Of a DNA stretch of 64,000 nt, positions 19,998 through 31,074 are shown piece after piece. Positions within the stretch are counted from its first letter, which is position 1; every line of letters begins with the position of its first letter. This stretch comes from Microglena sp. YARC (lineage: Eukaryota; Chlorophyta; Chlorophyceae; Chlamydomonadales; Chlamydomonadaceae). The DNA lies in assembly GCA_022414725.1 (NCBI GenBank), contig CM039464.1, positions 39,791,945 to 39,855,944 of the forward strand. The letters are read 5' to 3'. Below the pieces are notes generated by a model that worked only from the letters and a program-made list of their open reading frames with translations, was not told the DNA's origin and did no database searches. Made by a program: the position numbers and the translations under genes.

Positions 19998-22900
19998 CAC
20001 CGAGACAATTTTCGACGCTCCCACCGCCATCGCCGCGGAGCGGTGTCCACGTAAATGGAGATTTGGGCTGGACCATGAGCCGCCATGTCTCCATCGGACA
20101 AGAGAATGTCAGGAAACCACCCAAGGCAGGCACGAACCTGAGGGATCTCCTATGGCCCGCCTGCTCAAAGTTCGCAGAGACCCCCCCCGCAATCCTCCCC
20201 GTCGCACGTGTTGACTTCCGATCGTCTGCCGATGTTTGCTACAGCGAAGTTTAGTCTCCATGTCCGTCTACAATCTGGGGTGCCCGGAACCGACGGCAAT
20301 GATCGCGAACAACCTGGGGCGGCGCTCCCCTCTTTTACTCCCCGTTGAGTAGCTCTTCTCGCTCGAAGAGTTCGGGTATGCTTCCAAGACCGGTCAGCCG
20401 CCGTACGCTACCAGCTCGGCATGCGGTACCATTGGGGAGGCGGCAGACGACCTCGGCGCACGCCTGGAGACATCAGTCCGACCGATTCCGGGCTGGTTGC
20501 GGCTTTAAGGTTCAGGCATAAGGAATGAGTCCCCGGCAGTCCGAAAACGGCGCGCGAGGTCTTGGGTACAGGAAAGTAGTATTGGGGGTTTGAAAGCCGT
20601 GGGGGAGGGAGAAGCATGGAAGCCGGCAGCCCTGTCCGATGATCGCAGTCTCGCCATCCGGGAGTGAAGGCTAGCACCGCATTCGCAGTCTACTCATTCA
20701 CGTATGCGAGGGATCGCGGCGCTGTGATGAGGTATAACACCTGGTCTATATAACGCGATCACTTTGAACTCGGAGCGGTTGGGTGCGGCGCACACCTCTC
20801 TCAATATGGTGGTCAGGACAAATGAGCGTCGTTAAAAATGATGACACGTCGCGGGCGATGCGTGTTACATAACTCGCGTGCGCAATTGACCCCGAACCAC
20901 TTGGCGCTTGTTGGGTTTCGTTTGCTAATGCATCGAAACGATCACGTTCGCAGGCACGTCTTTTCCGATGGCCTGGAGTGGTTGTGCATGTTTCTGGAAC
21001 CTGAAGATGTGGAAGCTCCAATCGGAGCATTCCACATCCTTGCTTAATCTCCATAGACGACCTTGCTGTACTCGCCTCTGAAACTGATCTTCGGCATGGG
21101 CTTCCGACAGATGACCTACTCATACTTTAGCGTCGCGCTTTTGTCTGTTCGTTGTATGCCAACAAACAAATATTTTGTTTCCTCCGCAGTCTCCGTAACA
21201 CAACGCACACTCCACCACTAACACCTCCTCCACGCCACGCTCCAACCACATGGGGTGCACTGCTCACATCGACGTCTTTCGCGATAGCAATCCAACACTG
21301 TACCTCTCTCACGCCCACGCTTTGCCTGCTCCCCTCAGCCGCCCGCACCGCCCATGCGTCTTCGAGGCGCCTTGCCACAAAGCGGCAACGCACGTCCTGC
21401 CAAGGCTACCGTATCCGGCTGTCCATCGCCCCCGTACAACGGACGCCGTCTCCTCGCGTTACGCCAAGACCCAAATGCGCCTGTTTGACAACCTCTCCGT
21501 CTTCTTGCCTTCAGCCTACCGTGCACCCGCCTTTTACCCCGCAAAACCGTTACACGCGGCGGTCTGACCCACCCGAGAGACACGCGCCCGGCCCTGCCCA
21601 CGCCGCTCGCACACCGCCACCTCCCTTCGCATTCCCTCCCACTCCAGCAAACTACTCACCGACATCCGCACTCTCGGCCCACAGAGTGGTTTAGCACGCA
21701 CAGTAGAGCCTAGCACGCCATCCTACGCCCGCAGCCACCTCGTGGTATTCTTCTCCTCTGAAACTGGCCGGGTCATGGCTTCTCATCTCCATCCGCGAAC
21801 TGAGAAAGCGTTGCATATTCCCTGCAGCCTCGGCTCCGGGTGTTTACAAGCGCCGCGTGGCAGCCACCCAACGGCACCCCTACATAACTGAGCCGCACTC
21901 GAGCAGCGCCACCCGCGCGCTCGGTCGTCCTTCGCACAGCTCCACCACCCTCGCGCCCGTCCGCGCATCCTCCGTTGTTCTTCTCTCCCACCCGCTATCA
22001 CCATCCCTCTCTGTCGCTGCGCCAACGCGAGCCTCGCTTTCAACGCGCCCATCGGACGTCGCTAATCATGCCACCCGCCCTTCTCACTCTCACTCTGAGA
22101 TGGCCGAGCCTCAGCTCTGGTGGTCGCTCACCCAGCGTTGACGTCGGTGCCCGCCGCCCCAAGCAGCCTCATCGGATGGTCGCTCGCTTCCCCCGCTCCG
22201 ACGCCTCCGTTCACGGCGGACTCGTCCTTGACCTAACTCCGCGAACCCACGAGTTGTCTCGCTTCTCCTAACGCGCCACCTGATGCCCGGTCTCGACCAC
22301 TTCGCCTCGCACAGCACGCGCCGCAACTCCGTCACAAGATCTCGCCCTAGCACGCTCGATCGTCGGCGTTCCTCGCACCTCCTGCCTTCAGAAAGATAAC
22401 CATATCCAACCCACACGCGCAGCACCGCATCCCTGGCTCGCAAGTGCTCCAGGCAACTGTACGAATGCACAGCACTGCACAAGGCATCGCGCGGCCCCAA
22501 TAAGTCTTAGCCAGCTCCGGTGCGGCCCATGGTTGCAGTCGTACTCACCCGAATCTCTGTCACGCCGCCCGCCGCTCTTTGCTCTGAAGGGCATTGGCGG
22601 GCAGCTTCGTTCTGATTGCGACGTCTCGCAGAGAACGGTCGTCGCAGTCCATGCAACTCGATGCACTCATGCAATCGATGCACTCCACTGCATTCCTCAT
22701 GAGGACAAAGCGACTCTCGGTGCATGATGGTGTAATCGCCCTTTTTTTGGAAAAAATGGGGATTCAATCTCTGTTCCAGGCAGACCCCATGTTTCTCTTC
22801 TCTTACTAAGTGCAGTACCAGGAATACATGACGTGGTTTTTATGCATGAATGCAAAACATGGAAACCTGCCCAATTGAACTGAAATGGGTGTTCTTGGCC
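19998..22900. other. GC-rich gene-free stretch
   Basis: No supported gene. From about 21150 to 22500 the plus strand is strongly C-rich and the base composition differs clearly from the viral blocks on either side. Open frames there are proline, arginine or serine-rich artefacts of that composition. This may be host sequence. Confidence 0.45.
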
Positions 22901-22914
22901 TCCCGGCGGACTTT

Positions 22915-23975
22915 TGAATGGTTGCGAAACAGGACTCGACGGAACGTACGCAATTCGTATAGCTCGGCGAAAAAAAAAAAAAAAAAAAAAACATATTATC
23001 GCCAGGGTCTGATCTTCAAATCTTCAGGTAAACTGACGTTTGGACCCGCGAAACCGGCTGATATCTTCGGTGATGTCATTCGGATAGAGACTCTCTCGGA
23101 TGTTGAACAGATTGGGGGCGTACGCCAGATTCTACATGGGTGCCGCCGCCGAATTCCTTCTTTTTGCCCATACCACGGTGCTTGCGTGTGAGGGGGGTAC
23201 CGAAACCTTCCGCTTTCGCAGGTACTTGCAAGAACAGAAACTCCATATTCGAAGAATTGCTGCCTTTCGTAGCTCCGAGGGAGAAGAGCACGGAAGGTAC
23301 TCGTCGGGTTTGGTGATTGGAGGTAAGGTCTGGGGGCGACACCAATGCTTAGCGGACTTGTGGCCCGCCTCCAACGCTATTCGTTTTCGAGCTTCGTAGC
23401 CTCGAAAAACGTTATCAGATAGAGGACGTCTATGAGTTCAGAACGTCTGTTCAACGATTGCAGCTCGCTGTAAGACCCGACTTTGCAACACTGGTTGCAC
23501 TCACTCATCGTAAAGAAGGCACAGACGGTTTTAACCCTTTCTTGGAATGTAACGGAAGGACCGCAAGCGGATTCACAAGATTCTCCACTGCAAAAGCAGT
23601 CAAAGCGGAGCGCCAGGGACGCCACAGACGGCGGCGGTAGGCTCCACTGCGGGAAGACTTGGGACCGGACGTGAACCGTTCAGGAACATCCTGATGCTTA
23701 CACTCACCACAAGTCTTTGGGAGAGAGAGATCGACCTCTCGCGTTTTGCCCGAGACGTTAGACGCGCCGAGAGGTTCCTCAAAAATCTCACCACAACACC
23801 TGGATACTGATATGGGGCGAACAGACGGTTGAACGGTTCTTCCAAACCAAGAGGCGACTTGAATATCCATTCGAGAACTCTTTCACTTCTGCACCCCCCC
23901 AACGTTGCCGAAACGCACGATCTGCAGTGCCGTGGATGATTATAAGGTGTGTCCACTTTATGAGAAAACTGTAAC
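22915..23975 (+). pseudogene. Second Fanzor copy, 5'-truncated and degenerate
   Basis: Plus-strand sequence from about 22915 is related to the 3' half of the Fanzor at 4978-7354, in the opposite orientation. Recognisable pieces are GAYARFYMGAA and FRFRRYLQEQK (frame from 23100), SSGLVIGGKVWG, FRTSVQR, VALTHRK, ASGFTRFSTAKAVKAER and GGRLHCGKTWDR, spread over several frames. A homopolymer of about 23 A at 22969-22992 interrupts the SYSSAQYYRKG-coding segment. The block ends at 23938-23975 with TTATAAGGTGTGTCCACTT...CTGTA, the diverged mariner end that also closes the copy at 4940. The 5' half, the transposase and the other inverted repeat are missing. Confidence 0.75.
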
Positions 23976-24059
23976 CAAACAATTCAACGACATTCTTCTC
24001 CCCCATTTTGCTTCATTTGGACGGAGACCCATTTACCGTCTCTAAGGATTCGGTTGTCA

Positions 24060-24172
24060 AAGCGAGACCTGTTCGTCTCAAGACCTTGGACATTAAAGTA
24101 CTTTCGCCAAGATCTGACCTTCAAGTACGATTATAATGTGGCCCAATTTATTTTATAACAACTGTATTATAA
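24060..24172 (+). mobile_element. Short mariner-Fanzor deletion derivative
   Basis: A piece related to the Fanzor codons near 5845 (CGCCAAGATCTGACCTTCAAG) is followed directly by a diverged mariner end (TTATAATGTGGCCCAATTTA...ACAACTGTA). It looks like an internally deleted leftover. It lies just upstream of the gene at 24193 and could supply part of its upstream region. Confidence 0.5.
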
Positions 24173-24192
24173 CATCGTAACGAGCCAAAAAA

Positions 24193-24531
24193 ATGCAAGA
24201 GACTGCTATCGTGTTTATCACATTATTGCTACTTCTAATAATCACCTGCATTTTCGGAGGGTCAATGCGCCAAACACCGGTCGTTGTTTCCCAGTACCCC
24301 CCCACCAATATGGGCGGCAGCTATGGATTGCCCATGGAGCAGTTCGACGAAGAGGAGGAGTTCGACGAAGAGGAAAATCACAACAATGAAGATATGCTTA
24401 CGGGTGGAGGAGACCCCATGGAAGTACAAATGGATGCAACCGTCGAGGGTATGGAGAATAATGAAGAAGAGGATTCCCCCGAATGTGTAGCCCCCCAGGC
24501 ATACATCTCTGAGGAGTTTGCTTCTTATTAA
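24193..24531 (+). CDS. Small membrane-anchored acidic protein
   Basis: A 112-residue protein. Residues 5-23 form one strongly hydrophobic helix (IVFITLLLLLIITCIFGG), either a signal anchor or an uncleaved signal; the rest is hydrophilic, with a Glu/Asp-rich middle (QFDEEEEFDEEEN) and an acidic tail. The ATG is preceded by an A-rich stretch (gccaaaaaaatg). It is convergent with the next gene and the two ORFs overlap by four bases at 24528-24531. This build is common among virion membrane proteins of giant viruses, but I cannot name it. Confidence 0.7.
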   Translation: MQETAIVFITLLLLLIITCIFGGSMRQTPVVVSQYPPTNMGGSYGLPMEQFDEEEEFDEEENHNNEDMLTGGGDPMEVQMDATVEGMENNEEEDSPECVAPQAYISEEFASY

Positions 24532-25231
24532 TTAAGCATCTGACAACGCTTGAAACGAAGCATCAACCATATTCCCATCCCAACACGGATGCAAAAGGTC
24601 ATACCGTAGTCTTCCATGTCGCCGCCCACTCGCAACACATTGGTATCCTTAATGGAGTCCAGAGGTGCGACGTAAATCGATTGTGTAGGGAGGAGGGATG
24701 ATGTGACGCAACAACTCTCGATCTCAGGGTAGACGTCCAACATTGCGCGCATGCGATTTGTGATGCAGCGTTCAAATTCCTCATCTTCTATATCGCTAAT
24801 GTTCACCGCAGATGCTCCACCACCGAAGACCCGCAACAACCCTTTTAGGAGAACGTCCAGACAAGTCAAGAAACACTCTCGCCCGTCAATTGCGCGGTCG
24901 CAAAGCGTGATACGCAATGAAGGCGATTCATGGTTGTTCTCTTGAAACACTAGCTCATGAAGCACGGAAGCCCCCCGCTCACCCCACTCCCTAGGAATAT
25001 GGGGCTGAAATTTGTGCATTCGTGTATGCATGGGACTCGGGCGTGTGTCGTCAAAGCCTAAAAGTGACGCGGCGGAAGAGATGATGAACGCCTCGCTTGA
25101 CGGGTCGTAGTTTGTGCATGTAAACGAAATTATATTATTCGACGCTTTAAATATGATCTTGTTTTGTCTATCCGCAGCCGCCCTGTTGCTGGCAACACGT
25201 CAATTGAGATTGGTGCGAGCAACTCTTGCAT
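24528..25231 (-). pseudogene. Conserved viral-type protein, frameshifted 5' end
   Basis: The intact part (24528-25031, 167 residues) begins MHTRMHKFQPHI and includes PREWGERGASVLHELVF and FERCITNRMRAMLDVYPEIE. Coding character continues upstream without a start: the same frame reads through SFTCTNYDPSSEAFIISSAA and LLGFDDTRPS, then a one-base shift near 25150 leads to LLAPISIDVLPATGRLRIDK, with an ATG at 25231. Further upstream the frame can still be followed to an in-frame TGA. The protein is therefore longer than the ORF suggests, probably about 240 residues or more. I do not recognise the family; composition suggests a soluble structural protein. Confidence 0.55.
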
Positions 25232-25412
25232 GTACGTGATGAGGGATGAAATGGCTATAATTTCCGACGATCATATTGAAGAAAGTGGAACACCACACAG
25301 ACATGCGCGCCCCATCCTGGAAATGATGCTCTCGAATTCGGACAACGTCACAGGCAAGACAGACGTAATACACAATGTGTTGTACAGAGGCGTACCGGTC
25401 CTACTCCACTGA

Positions 25413-26700
25413 TACCGACTGCACATATGGTACTCGACGGGCATGATGGGAAGTTTCAGTGTTTACGTGGAGTGCGTCGCAAGCCACTCTGCTAGTTCTC
25501 GTTGGCGGGCGAGCCCGATGGCTTCCACCAACTCGACGACATCGTCCCGTGACCCGCGCCTCCCACGTTTGCTACGTTTGAACACGTTCGTGCGTTAATT
25601 CACCTGTCTCGCGACTGGGCCTAAACGGGACGCCTGAGAAGGAGTACCTAACAAACACGCGAGTGGTGTGGGGCTGCGAACTGAGCTGTGTAATCAGCGG
25701 CGACACCCTTGTTGTTCATCAACCTTATGTTGCAGCAAAGGCTCATGCGCAGATAGATTGTTGCCATCTACTGTAGCTAAATAATGAGAGGGGTACTCGT
25801 CTTGCACGGCTGTATATAATAGGGGATGCCTGGTGATAAGGTCTCAAGCTCTTACGTATAATCGTCGTGCTTTTTCAAGATCCTTGTAAACACATCAAAA
25901 CCGTGACAAGCCTCAACTCATTGTTGTGCGAATCTACATTGTACATCGTGATTGGAATAGCAGCATCGAGTATGTCCAGTCCGAAGACATACTAGACGGG
26001 TTCCTCAAAACTTCACAACATAATCGAACGGTGTGCGATTGTACAGACGGTTGCGTTTGCTTGAATCTATAAACAACGTGAGCGAGTCGGACACAGAATT
26101 CTGCACAAGGTAGTCAACATCCGCAATGGGCATCGTTGGGTCAAAGGTGCTTTTTACACAACAAACTTAAGAAATCATGTTGCGATCTTTAAACCGATAA
26201 AAAGTTGTAGATCCTGTTGTTCTTCAATGCATCCAACTCCGAACGGGAACACTACCACCTTCAGCAACCGCGCACAAGTCCACCCTCCATGTAGGGCACA
26301 TTTCATGATATCATTCACACATCAATCCGCCACGGCGTGCCGTATACAAGGGTATCTTGGGACATTTGCAAATAAACTTGCCCAGGCTATCGTATGTCCG
26401 AATCAAGGACTCGGTCACACATCTCAGTGTAGAGCCGCATCAAACTCAACTCAACATTATATGAGTCGTAACCGCCATATCATCATCATTATCATCATCC
26501 ATGTTGCCATAAAACTAAAACGAAGTCCTGATCACTCACTCTATCCACAACCTGTATGACTTGGAATGTCTTTACACCATTTTTTGGAAACAAATGTGGA
26601 TGTGGATGTGGTAGTCCTCTACGCGAACATCGGACTGCTCAAGCATCCTTTGTCTTGAGTGTGGGGCAGAAGGATATGGCATCACGAGTGCTTCCGACAA
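25413..26700. other. Mostly non-coding, one coding-like remnant
   Basis: Between 25468 and 25590 the minus strand has a short protein-like frame (SRDDVVELVEAIGLARQREL) that ends in a stop near 25468 and has no start, so it is a fragment. I see nothing else supported up to 26700. Confidence 0.35.
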
Positions 26701-26719
26701 TGTCCATCGTGTCAGGAGA

Positions 26720-27260
26720 CTGAATGTCTGTTAAACAAATTCCCCAAGTATTTGAAATTTGCATGAATGCTACAAGCGATGGGAAGCATGTGTGGTATGG
26801 GAAATCCCGAATCGAAAACTCTACGAGACGAACGGGTGTTCAGCACGGTCAGCAATGGCATATGGAACTCTCCGACGGATGTGGAGGCAATCTGTGTTGT
26901 GTAATGCTCCAGAAAACGCAGCAGGCTGAGGCTCTCTATCCTGCAATGGACCATCAAAATGCATGTCTGCGTAGTACAGATCCTGAAGCGTGGTTCCTGC
27001 ACGCACCGGTCCTAAACGGAACGAGGGAATCGACTGACCGTCCCCGATATGTTTAACCTCTTCAGATTGGGGAGTGCGGCGAACATCTCGATGTCCTCAA
27101 CATCATTGCTATTAGAGCAGGACACATGCACCAAAATTCGGCAAAGGAGATATGGGCAAGACTCCACTGGGTGACGGCTGGAAACGAAGGTATCTTCACC
27201 GATAGCTCCGACATGTTAGACACCACTGCCTTGAACTGCTTGCTCACGCACAATCAGGCG
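26720..27260 (-). pseudogene. Possible leucine-rich-repeat remnant
   Basis: Several minus-strand frames in succession show leucine-rich-repeat-like stretches: MFAALPNLKRLNISGT near 27055-27100 is the clearest, with GTTLQDLYYADMHFDG near 26960-27010 and FHMPLLTVLNTRSSR near 26830. No single frame spans them, so at least three frame changes are needed. I read it as a decayed repeat protein; with only one convincing repeat the call is tentative. Confidence 0.3.
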
Positions 27261-27629
27261 ACACCAGGTACCCCATGTACATCTCATCACCCTTGCAGGT
27301 AGACCATGATTGACACGATCTTTTTCCCACGATTTCGCCTGGGAAGAAAAAATTCCGCCGAGACCCTCTCATGTACATCCACGTCTACAGCATCCGCAGT
27401 GGTCCAGCTCCATGGAGAAAGACTCTGGAGTGTACGGGACATCTGTCTGTCATAGGTGATTACACCACAGATGGTACTACAGAGGGCAAAGGACGATGAA
27501 CTGAGGACGATGTAAGTGTTTGTCTCCCTCCTACCACAACATTGGATGGTTGTTGGTTGCCTGCTAGCTCAAATCACGAGCTCATCATCATCCTCAGAAC
27601 TGCTACTATCGGTGTCTTCTATTTGGCTT

Positions 27630-28043
27630 CTATCGCGCAATTGTGGCTCTCAACTTGCGCATCCTCCGTGTTCTGATGGCAGAATCGGGGCGCTCGCCTC
27701 CAAAGAGTATCTGTAGAATGGGTACATCATCAAGCTTGATGCAAAACACCGACACACTTGTTGCTTGTCCATCCATGGCGCTGGCAGCAAAACCATTGCG
27801 TAACCGCGAATGTATCTCTGCTCTCGACAACGGGAGTTCTCCTATGCGTACAGATATCACCTCCGATCCTTCGACTAGGACGGACAATACATGTGCATTA
27901 ATCGAGTCATCGTTTGACGAAGAGTTTTCAGAGGCTAGCACCTCCTTCAACAGGTTAAGGCTGGTCGCTAAAGCGTCGGGTATCGACATAGGGAGGAGTG
28001 GTTCAATGCGTGAAATCAGTAGTTTATCGTTCCAGAATAACAA
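27630..28043 (-). CDS. Hypothetical soluble protein
   Basis: A 137-residue frame with ordinary amino-acid use and no membrane segment; it includes ISRIEPLLPMSIPDALATSL and a Leu/Val-rich middle. It ends with a basic tail (RTRRMRKLRATIAR). It directly follows, on the same strand, the leucine-rich-repeat-like remnant, so it could be the N-terminal part of that gene. I recognise no family. Confidence 0.4.
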   Translation of the reverse strand: MLFWNDKLLISRIEPLLPMSIPDALATSLNLLKEVLASENSSSNDDSINAHVLSVLVEGSEVISVRIGELPLSRAEIHSRLRNGFAASAMDGQATSVSVFCIKLDDVPILQILFGGERPDSAIRTRRMRKLRATIAR

Positions 28044-28108
28044 ACATCGCTTCGATGCGAGTGTATTATACTACACACATTAGGGTTAGGGCAATGATAT
28101 CATGCGGC

Positions 28109-28230
28109 TTTTGGCGAAGCCGCTTTCTGTATATCAGGCTACACTCGACGGAACATATAAATGAAACCGCTTTCTGGAGTGTACGGCTACACCGGAGTGT
28201 GTGCCTTATGGTGTAGAAATCCACGGGGCA
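28109..28230. mobile_element. Partial MITE
   Basis: Contains two diverged stretches of the TACAGT MITE: an end-like segment (CGACGGAACATATAAATGAAAC) and the inner segment TGGTGTAGAAATCCACGGGG with GCAGTGGAACACC, in the same order as copy B at 37258. The rest of the element is missing. Confidence 0.6.
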
Positions 28231-28896
28231 GTGGAACACCATCATGTTTGTTGTAGCCCGTCAACAAACACGCAGCCTTGCCACCGGGAAAAATGGAAGC
28301 GGTCTCCCTAGACCAACAGTTCCATGCAGTGCAGCCTTGCGATTGTGAGAGGCAGGGAGGAGCGGTCCCCGGTCCGAGTAAGTGCTGGTTTCTGGAGAGA
28401 ATCGCAGTCCTCGTACCTCAGGGTATCGCTTGATTGATTGGTTGACATCGACAAGAGAGTTACACCAAAGCGTTTCCACCTCCACAGTACCTTGCGGTTG
28501 ATGCACCCGTGCAGTTTATCTTATTTAGTTTATTTAGTTTTATCTCGGCTCATTTGTTATTCGAAACCGGATATCTTTCTCGGATCGTCATGTTGTGTAT
28601 TCTACGGCTTGTTCTGACATTTCACAAACGCAAAGTTCAATGAAATGATTTCCTGTCAACCATGAAAATGATGGAGTAAGCCCATTATGCTCAAGTACGA
28701 CTCCGTCGATTTATGAGAGAAGGTGAATCGAATCTGCAATGTTGTACAATATCATGATAATGTCTTCGACGATCGTCGCTCTTGCTTTTCTTGCTCGACA
28801 CCCCGCCGGCGTTTGCGATTTTTTGTGGATCCCCATTCTCTTACCCAATAGCACACAGCCTTCTCTTTATCCCTTCCAGATACACAACAGGATCGT
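28231..28896. other. No recognisable gene
   Basis: Short frames only. A TTTATTTAGTTTTATC-type AT-rich run lies near 28510-28545. Confidence 0.35.
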
Positions 28897-29040
28897 CAGA
28901 TGGGTCAGTGCATACCAGATGGGTCAGTGATACCAGATGGGTCAGTGATACAGCACGGGATGGGTCAGTGAATACCAGATGGGTCAGTGATACCAGATGG
29001 GTCAGTGATACATCAGATGGGTCAGTGATACCCCGATGGA
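28897..29040. repeat. 18-bp tandem repeat
   Basis: Seven or so copies of an 18-bp unit (CAGATGGGTCAGTGATAC) with small insertions between some copies. The unit length is a multiple of three and frames stay open through the array, but no coding context supports a protein. Confidence 0.85.
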
Positions 29041-29144
29041 TTTCCTTTTTGTATGAGAGAGAGTAACCATCAACGTCATCGCTCTTCCAGAATCTGTACC
29101 CACCCATTTGTTTACATTGTGGAATGCAACTCATCGTTCGTCTA

Positions 29145-29205
29145 CGGTAAAGTGGGACACACTTTAACTGTGGTATCAAATAAAGTGGGGACACACCTTA
29201 TACTC
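29145..29205. mobile_element. Two tandem mariner-end fragments
   Basis: AAAGTGGGACACACTTTAAC and AATAAAGTGGGGACACACCTTATA occur 25 bp apart. Both match the inner part of the left repeat of the composite element, without the outer TACAGTTGTTC on the first one. They are solo ends left by deletion or failed excision. Confidence 0.6.
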
Positions 29206-29311
29206 GGGAGTATGCGAGACCTTTAAACTCCACACAAAAGAATCAGGTGTGGTGGAGCTATTTTTTTTTGCCACATTGTATACTCTCCAAGGCATATGAG
29301 CATTTTCCTCA

Positions 29312-29413
29312 TCATCGTTCACTCTTGAGCTCCAACGATACTAATGAGATTCCAATGGCCGCGAGTATCGATATCGCTACGATGAATAGCACGATGTTTC
29401 CAACCAGGTGCAT
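29312..29413 (-). CDS. Very small single-span membrane protein
   Basis: A 33-residue frame: a short N-terminus, one hydrophobic helix (IVLFIVAISILAAIGISLV) and a charged tail (ELKSER). It is too short for normal gene calling, but the clean hydrophobic segment flanked by charged ends is typical of small virion membrane proteins. Function unknown. Confidence 0.45.
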   Translation of the reverse strand: MHLVGNIVLFIVAISILAAIGISLVSLELKSER

Positions 29414-29428
29414 CTTTTTTTACATCAT

Positions 29429-29692
29429 CTAAACATTTAATTTCGAATCGCAATCCTCAGGTATCTGCGCATTCAGACGCGTAAAAAAAAGGTTCGCAAT
29501 CAGAAGAAAGTCGCAACAGGTCAAGGCGCAGGCAGGCACATGGAACATCAGCTTTGATTTCACAAAATTGGCATCGACAAGACAGATGTTTCGGGATGTA
29601 TTGGGAAGGCGATGACGAGTCATTGTGTAACCGAACGTTTCCCAACACATGAAAACCCTTTGCTCGTCGCACACACATCTCATGGCAGGCAA
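29429..29692 (-). CDS. Hypothetical Cys-rich protein
   Basis: An 87-residue frame, cysteine-rich, with a moderately hydrophobic segment near the C-terminus (CDFLLIANLFF). It runs opposite to, and may overlap, the start of the FtsJ pseudogene. I recognise no family. Confidence 0.35.
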   Translation of the reverse strand: MPAMRCVCDEQRVFMCWETFGYTMTRHRLPNTSRNICLVDANFVKSKLMFHVPACALTCCDFLLIANLFFTRLNAQIPEDCDSKLNV

Positions 29693-29694
29693 CC

Positions 29695-30955
29695 AAATAA
29701 CATATCCTCATATTTCCTGTCTTACAAATGGGATATGTTCAAAAAGTTCGCAAATGCCTACGAGAGCAGTTCTATTTCTCCACGTTCCACGGGAGCAGCT
29801 ACTGCGTTTCCCTCTACAGACCGATAAGTCGGTCTTTCTTCAAGCTCTGGGAGATTTTGCACGACTTTGAACCAGACCTCAGGTTCGGGGAGAGAATGGC
29901 TCAATGTAAAACACACCCGGTGCGCGCCGCATTTCTTGCTGAGGGCCCAGGAGGCTTCATGGAGGCGTTCACCAAGTATCGCTACGATTACGGAACATGC
30001 GAAGGTGACGAGTACCATGGGATAACAACTCGTAGACCGGTCAAGTCGCAACATCCCAGGATGGAGAATCGCACCTATTCGCCGGTTGGCAAGGTAGGCA
30101 ACGCATGCGGAGTATGGCTGCACAACGAGGGAGGATGGAACAGGCAACCTATACAACATTTGCAACGTCGATAATTTCGTTGATGCCGTAGGTGGGAAAT
30201 GGCACCGTAGACTTCGTGACAGCAGATGGAGGCTTCGACTTCAGTGGAAACTTCAACGCACACAAGAAGAAAGAGCATGCAACTCGTGGTGGCACAGCTG
30301 TAATACAGCTATGTGTCTGCAAAAACATAACGGGGTGCTAGTCATAAATATACGACATACACACGATCGCGATCGTACAACCTATATATCGTGTCGGTGC
30401 GCATACAACACGGTGAGGATCGTGAAGCATTCACAAGTAGACCGGCAAACTCAGAGAAATACGGTCGCCTGTTCCGGGTATAATATGACCGACCTCAAGA
30501 CAACATACTGATGATTGTACTCTTACAGCGCTACGAAAAATATGCGAGGAGCTCCTTGCTCCGTTTTGAAAGAACACGAAAACATCATCGTAAGCTCGCT
30601 AAGGCATGTTTTTCACCAACCCTTCAAAGAAACAAACGTTCGTATCGTTTCTCGAATGGTTGTGTCCACAGAACACCTGCTTTGTTGAAAACCAAATATG
30701 CGCCATCAAGAATGTCATAACGCTTATCGGCAAAAACGGAAACGAGCGCGACCAAACCCAACAAATGAAAACAACCGCATCACTCATCGAATCATCTCTA
30801 GACCAATCAATCAAATGGTGCGCCAAGTACAACATCCCGCACAATTTATCCACGGAAACCGCAAGTCAGCTTGAGCCAAACCGCAAAACCGCAAGTCAGC
30901 TCGAGCCAAACCGCAAAACCGCAAGTACTCTCGTACTCCAAAACCCAAACCCTTG
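29695..30955 (+). pseudogene. FtsJ-type RNA 2'-O-methyltransferase, multiply frameshifted
   Basis: FtsJ/RrmJ-fold methyltransferases transfer a methyl group from S-adenosylmethionine to RNA ribose; giant viruses carry forms thought to act on mRNA caps. Recognisable segments, in order but in changing frames: SYFLSYKWDMFKKFANAYE, STFHGSSYCVSLYRPIS, the SAM-binding motif FLAEGPGGFMEAF (about 29940), GTGNLYNICNVDNF, then VDFVTADGGFDFSGNFN (the catalytic-region Asp-Gly-Gly), LCLQKHNGVLVINI-like, FTSRPANSEKYG and a C-terminal helix ending SIKWCAKYNIPHN typical of mimivirus-like members. A 30-bp tandem repeat (30858-30926) extends the C-terminus. At least five frame changes make it a pseudogene in this assembly. 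Confidence 0.8.
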
Positions 30956-31074
30956 ACAATACCTATATTTAATCGACGACGCTCTTTCCAACACATAACC
31001 GAACCACTATCGTATTCATTTTCGACTCGCTTTCTCTTAACGGAGCTTCGCTTTACCTGACAAAAATAACCACA

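Noticed and set aside
18810..20254. Long open frames of 370-430 codons
   Set aside because: They consist mainly of undetermined bases in the 1,000-N gap.
21150..22500. Several 90-180 codon frames on both strands
   Set aside because: Overlapping frames in GC-rich, biased sequence with no motif; explained by composition.
28080..28092. Telomere-like TTAGGGTTAGGG
   Set aside because: Only two units, internal to the window, with no array.
28897..29040. Possible CRISPR-like array of 18-bp repeats
   Set aside because: Units are directly adjacent or separated by only a few bases, with no unique spacers and no cas genes. It is a minisatellite.
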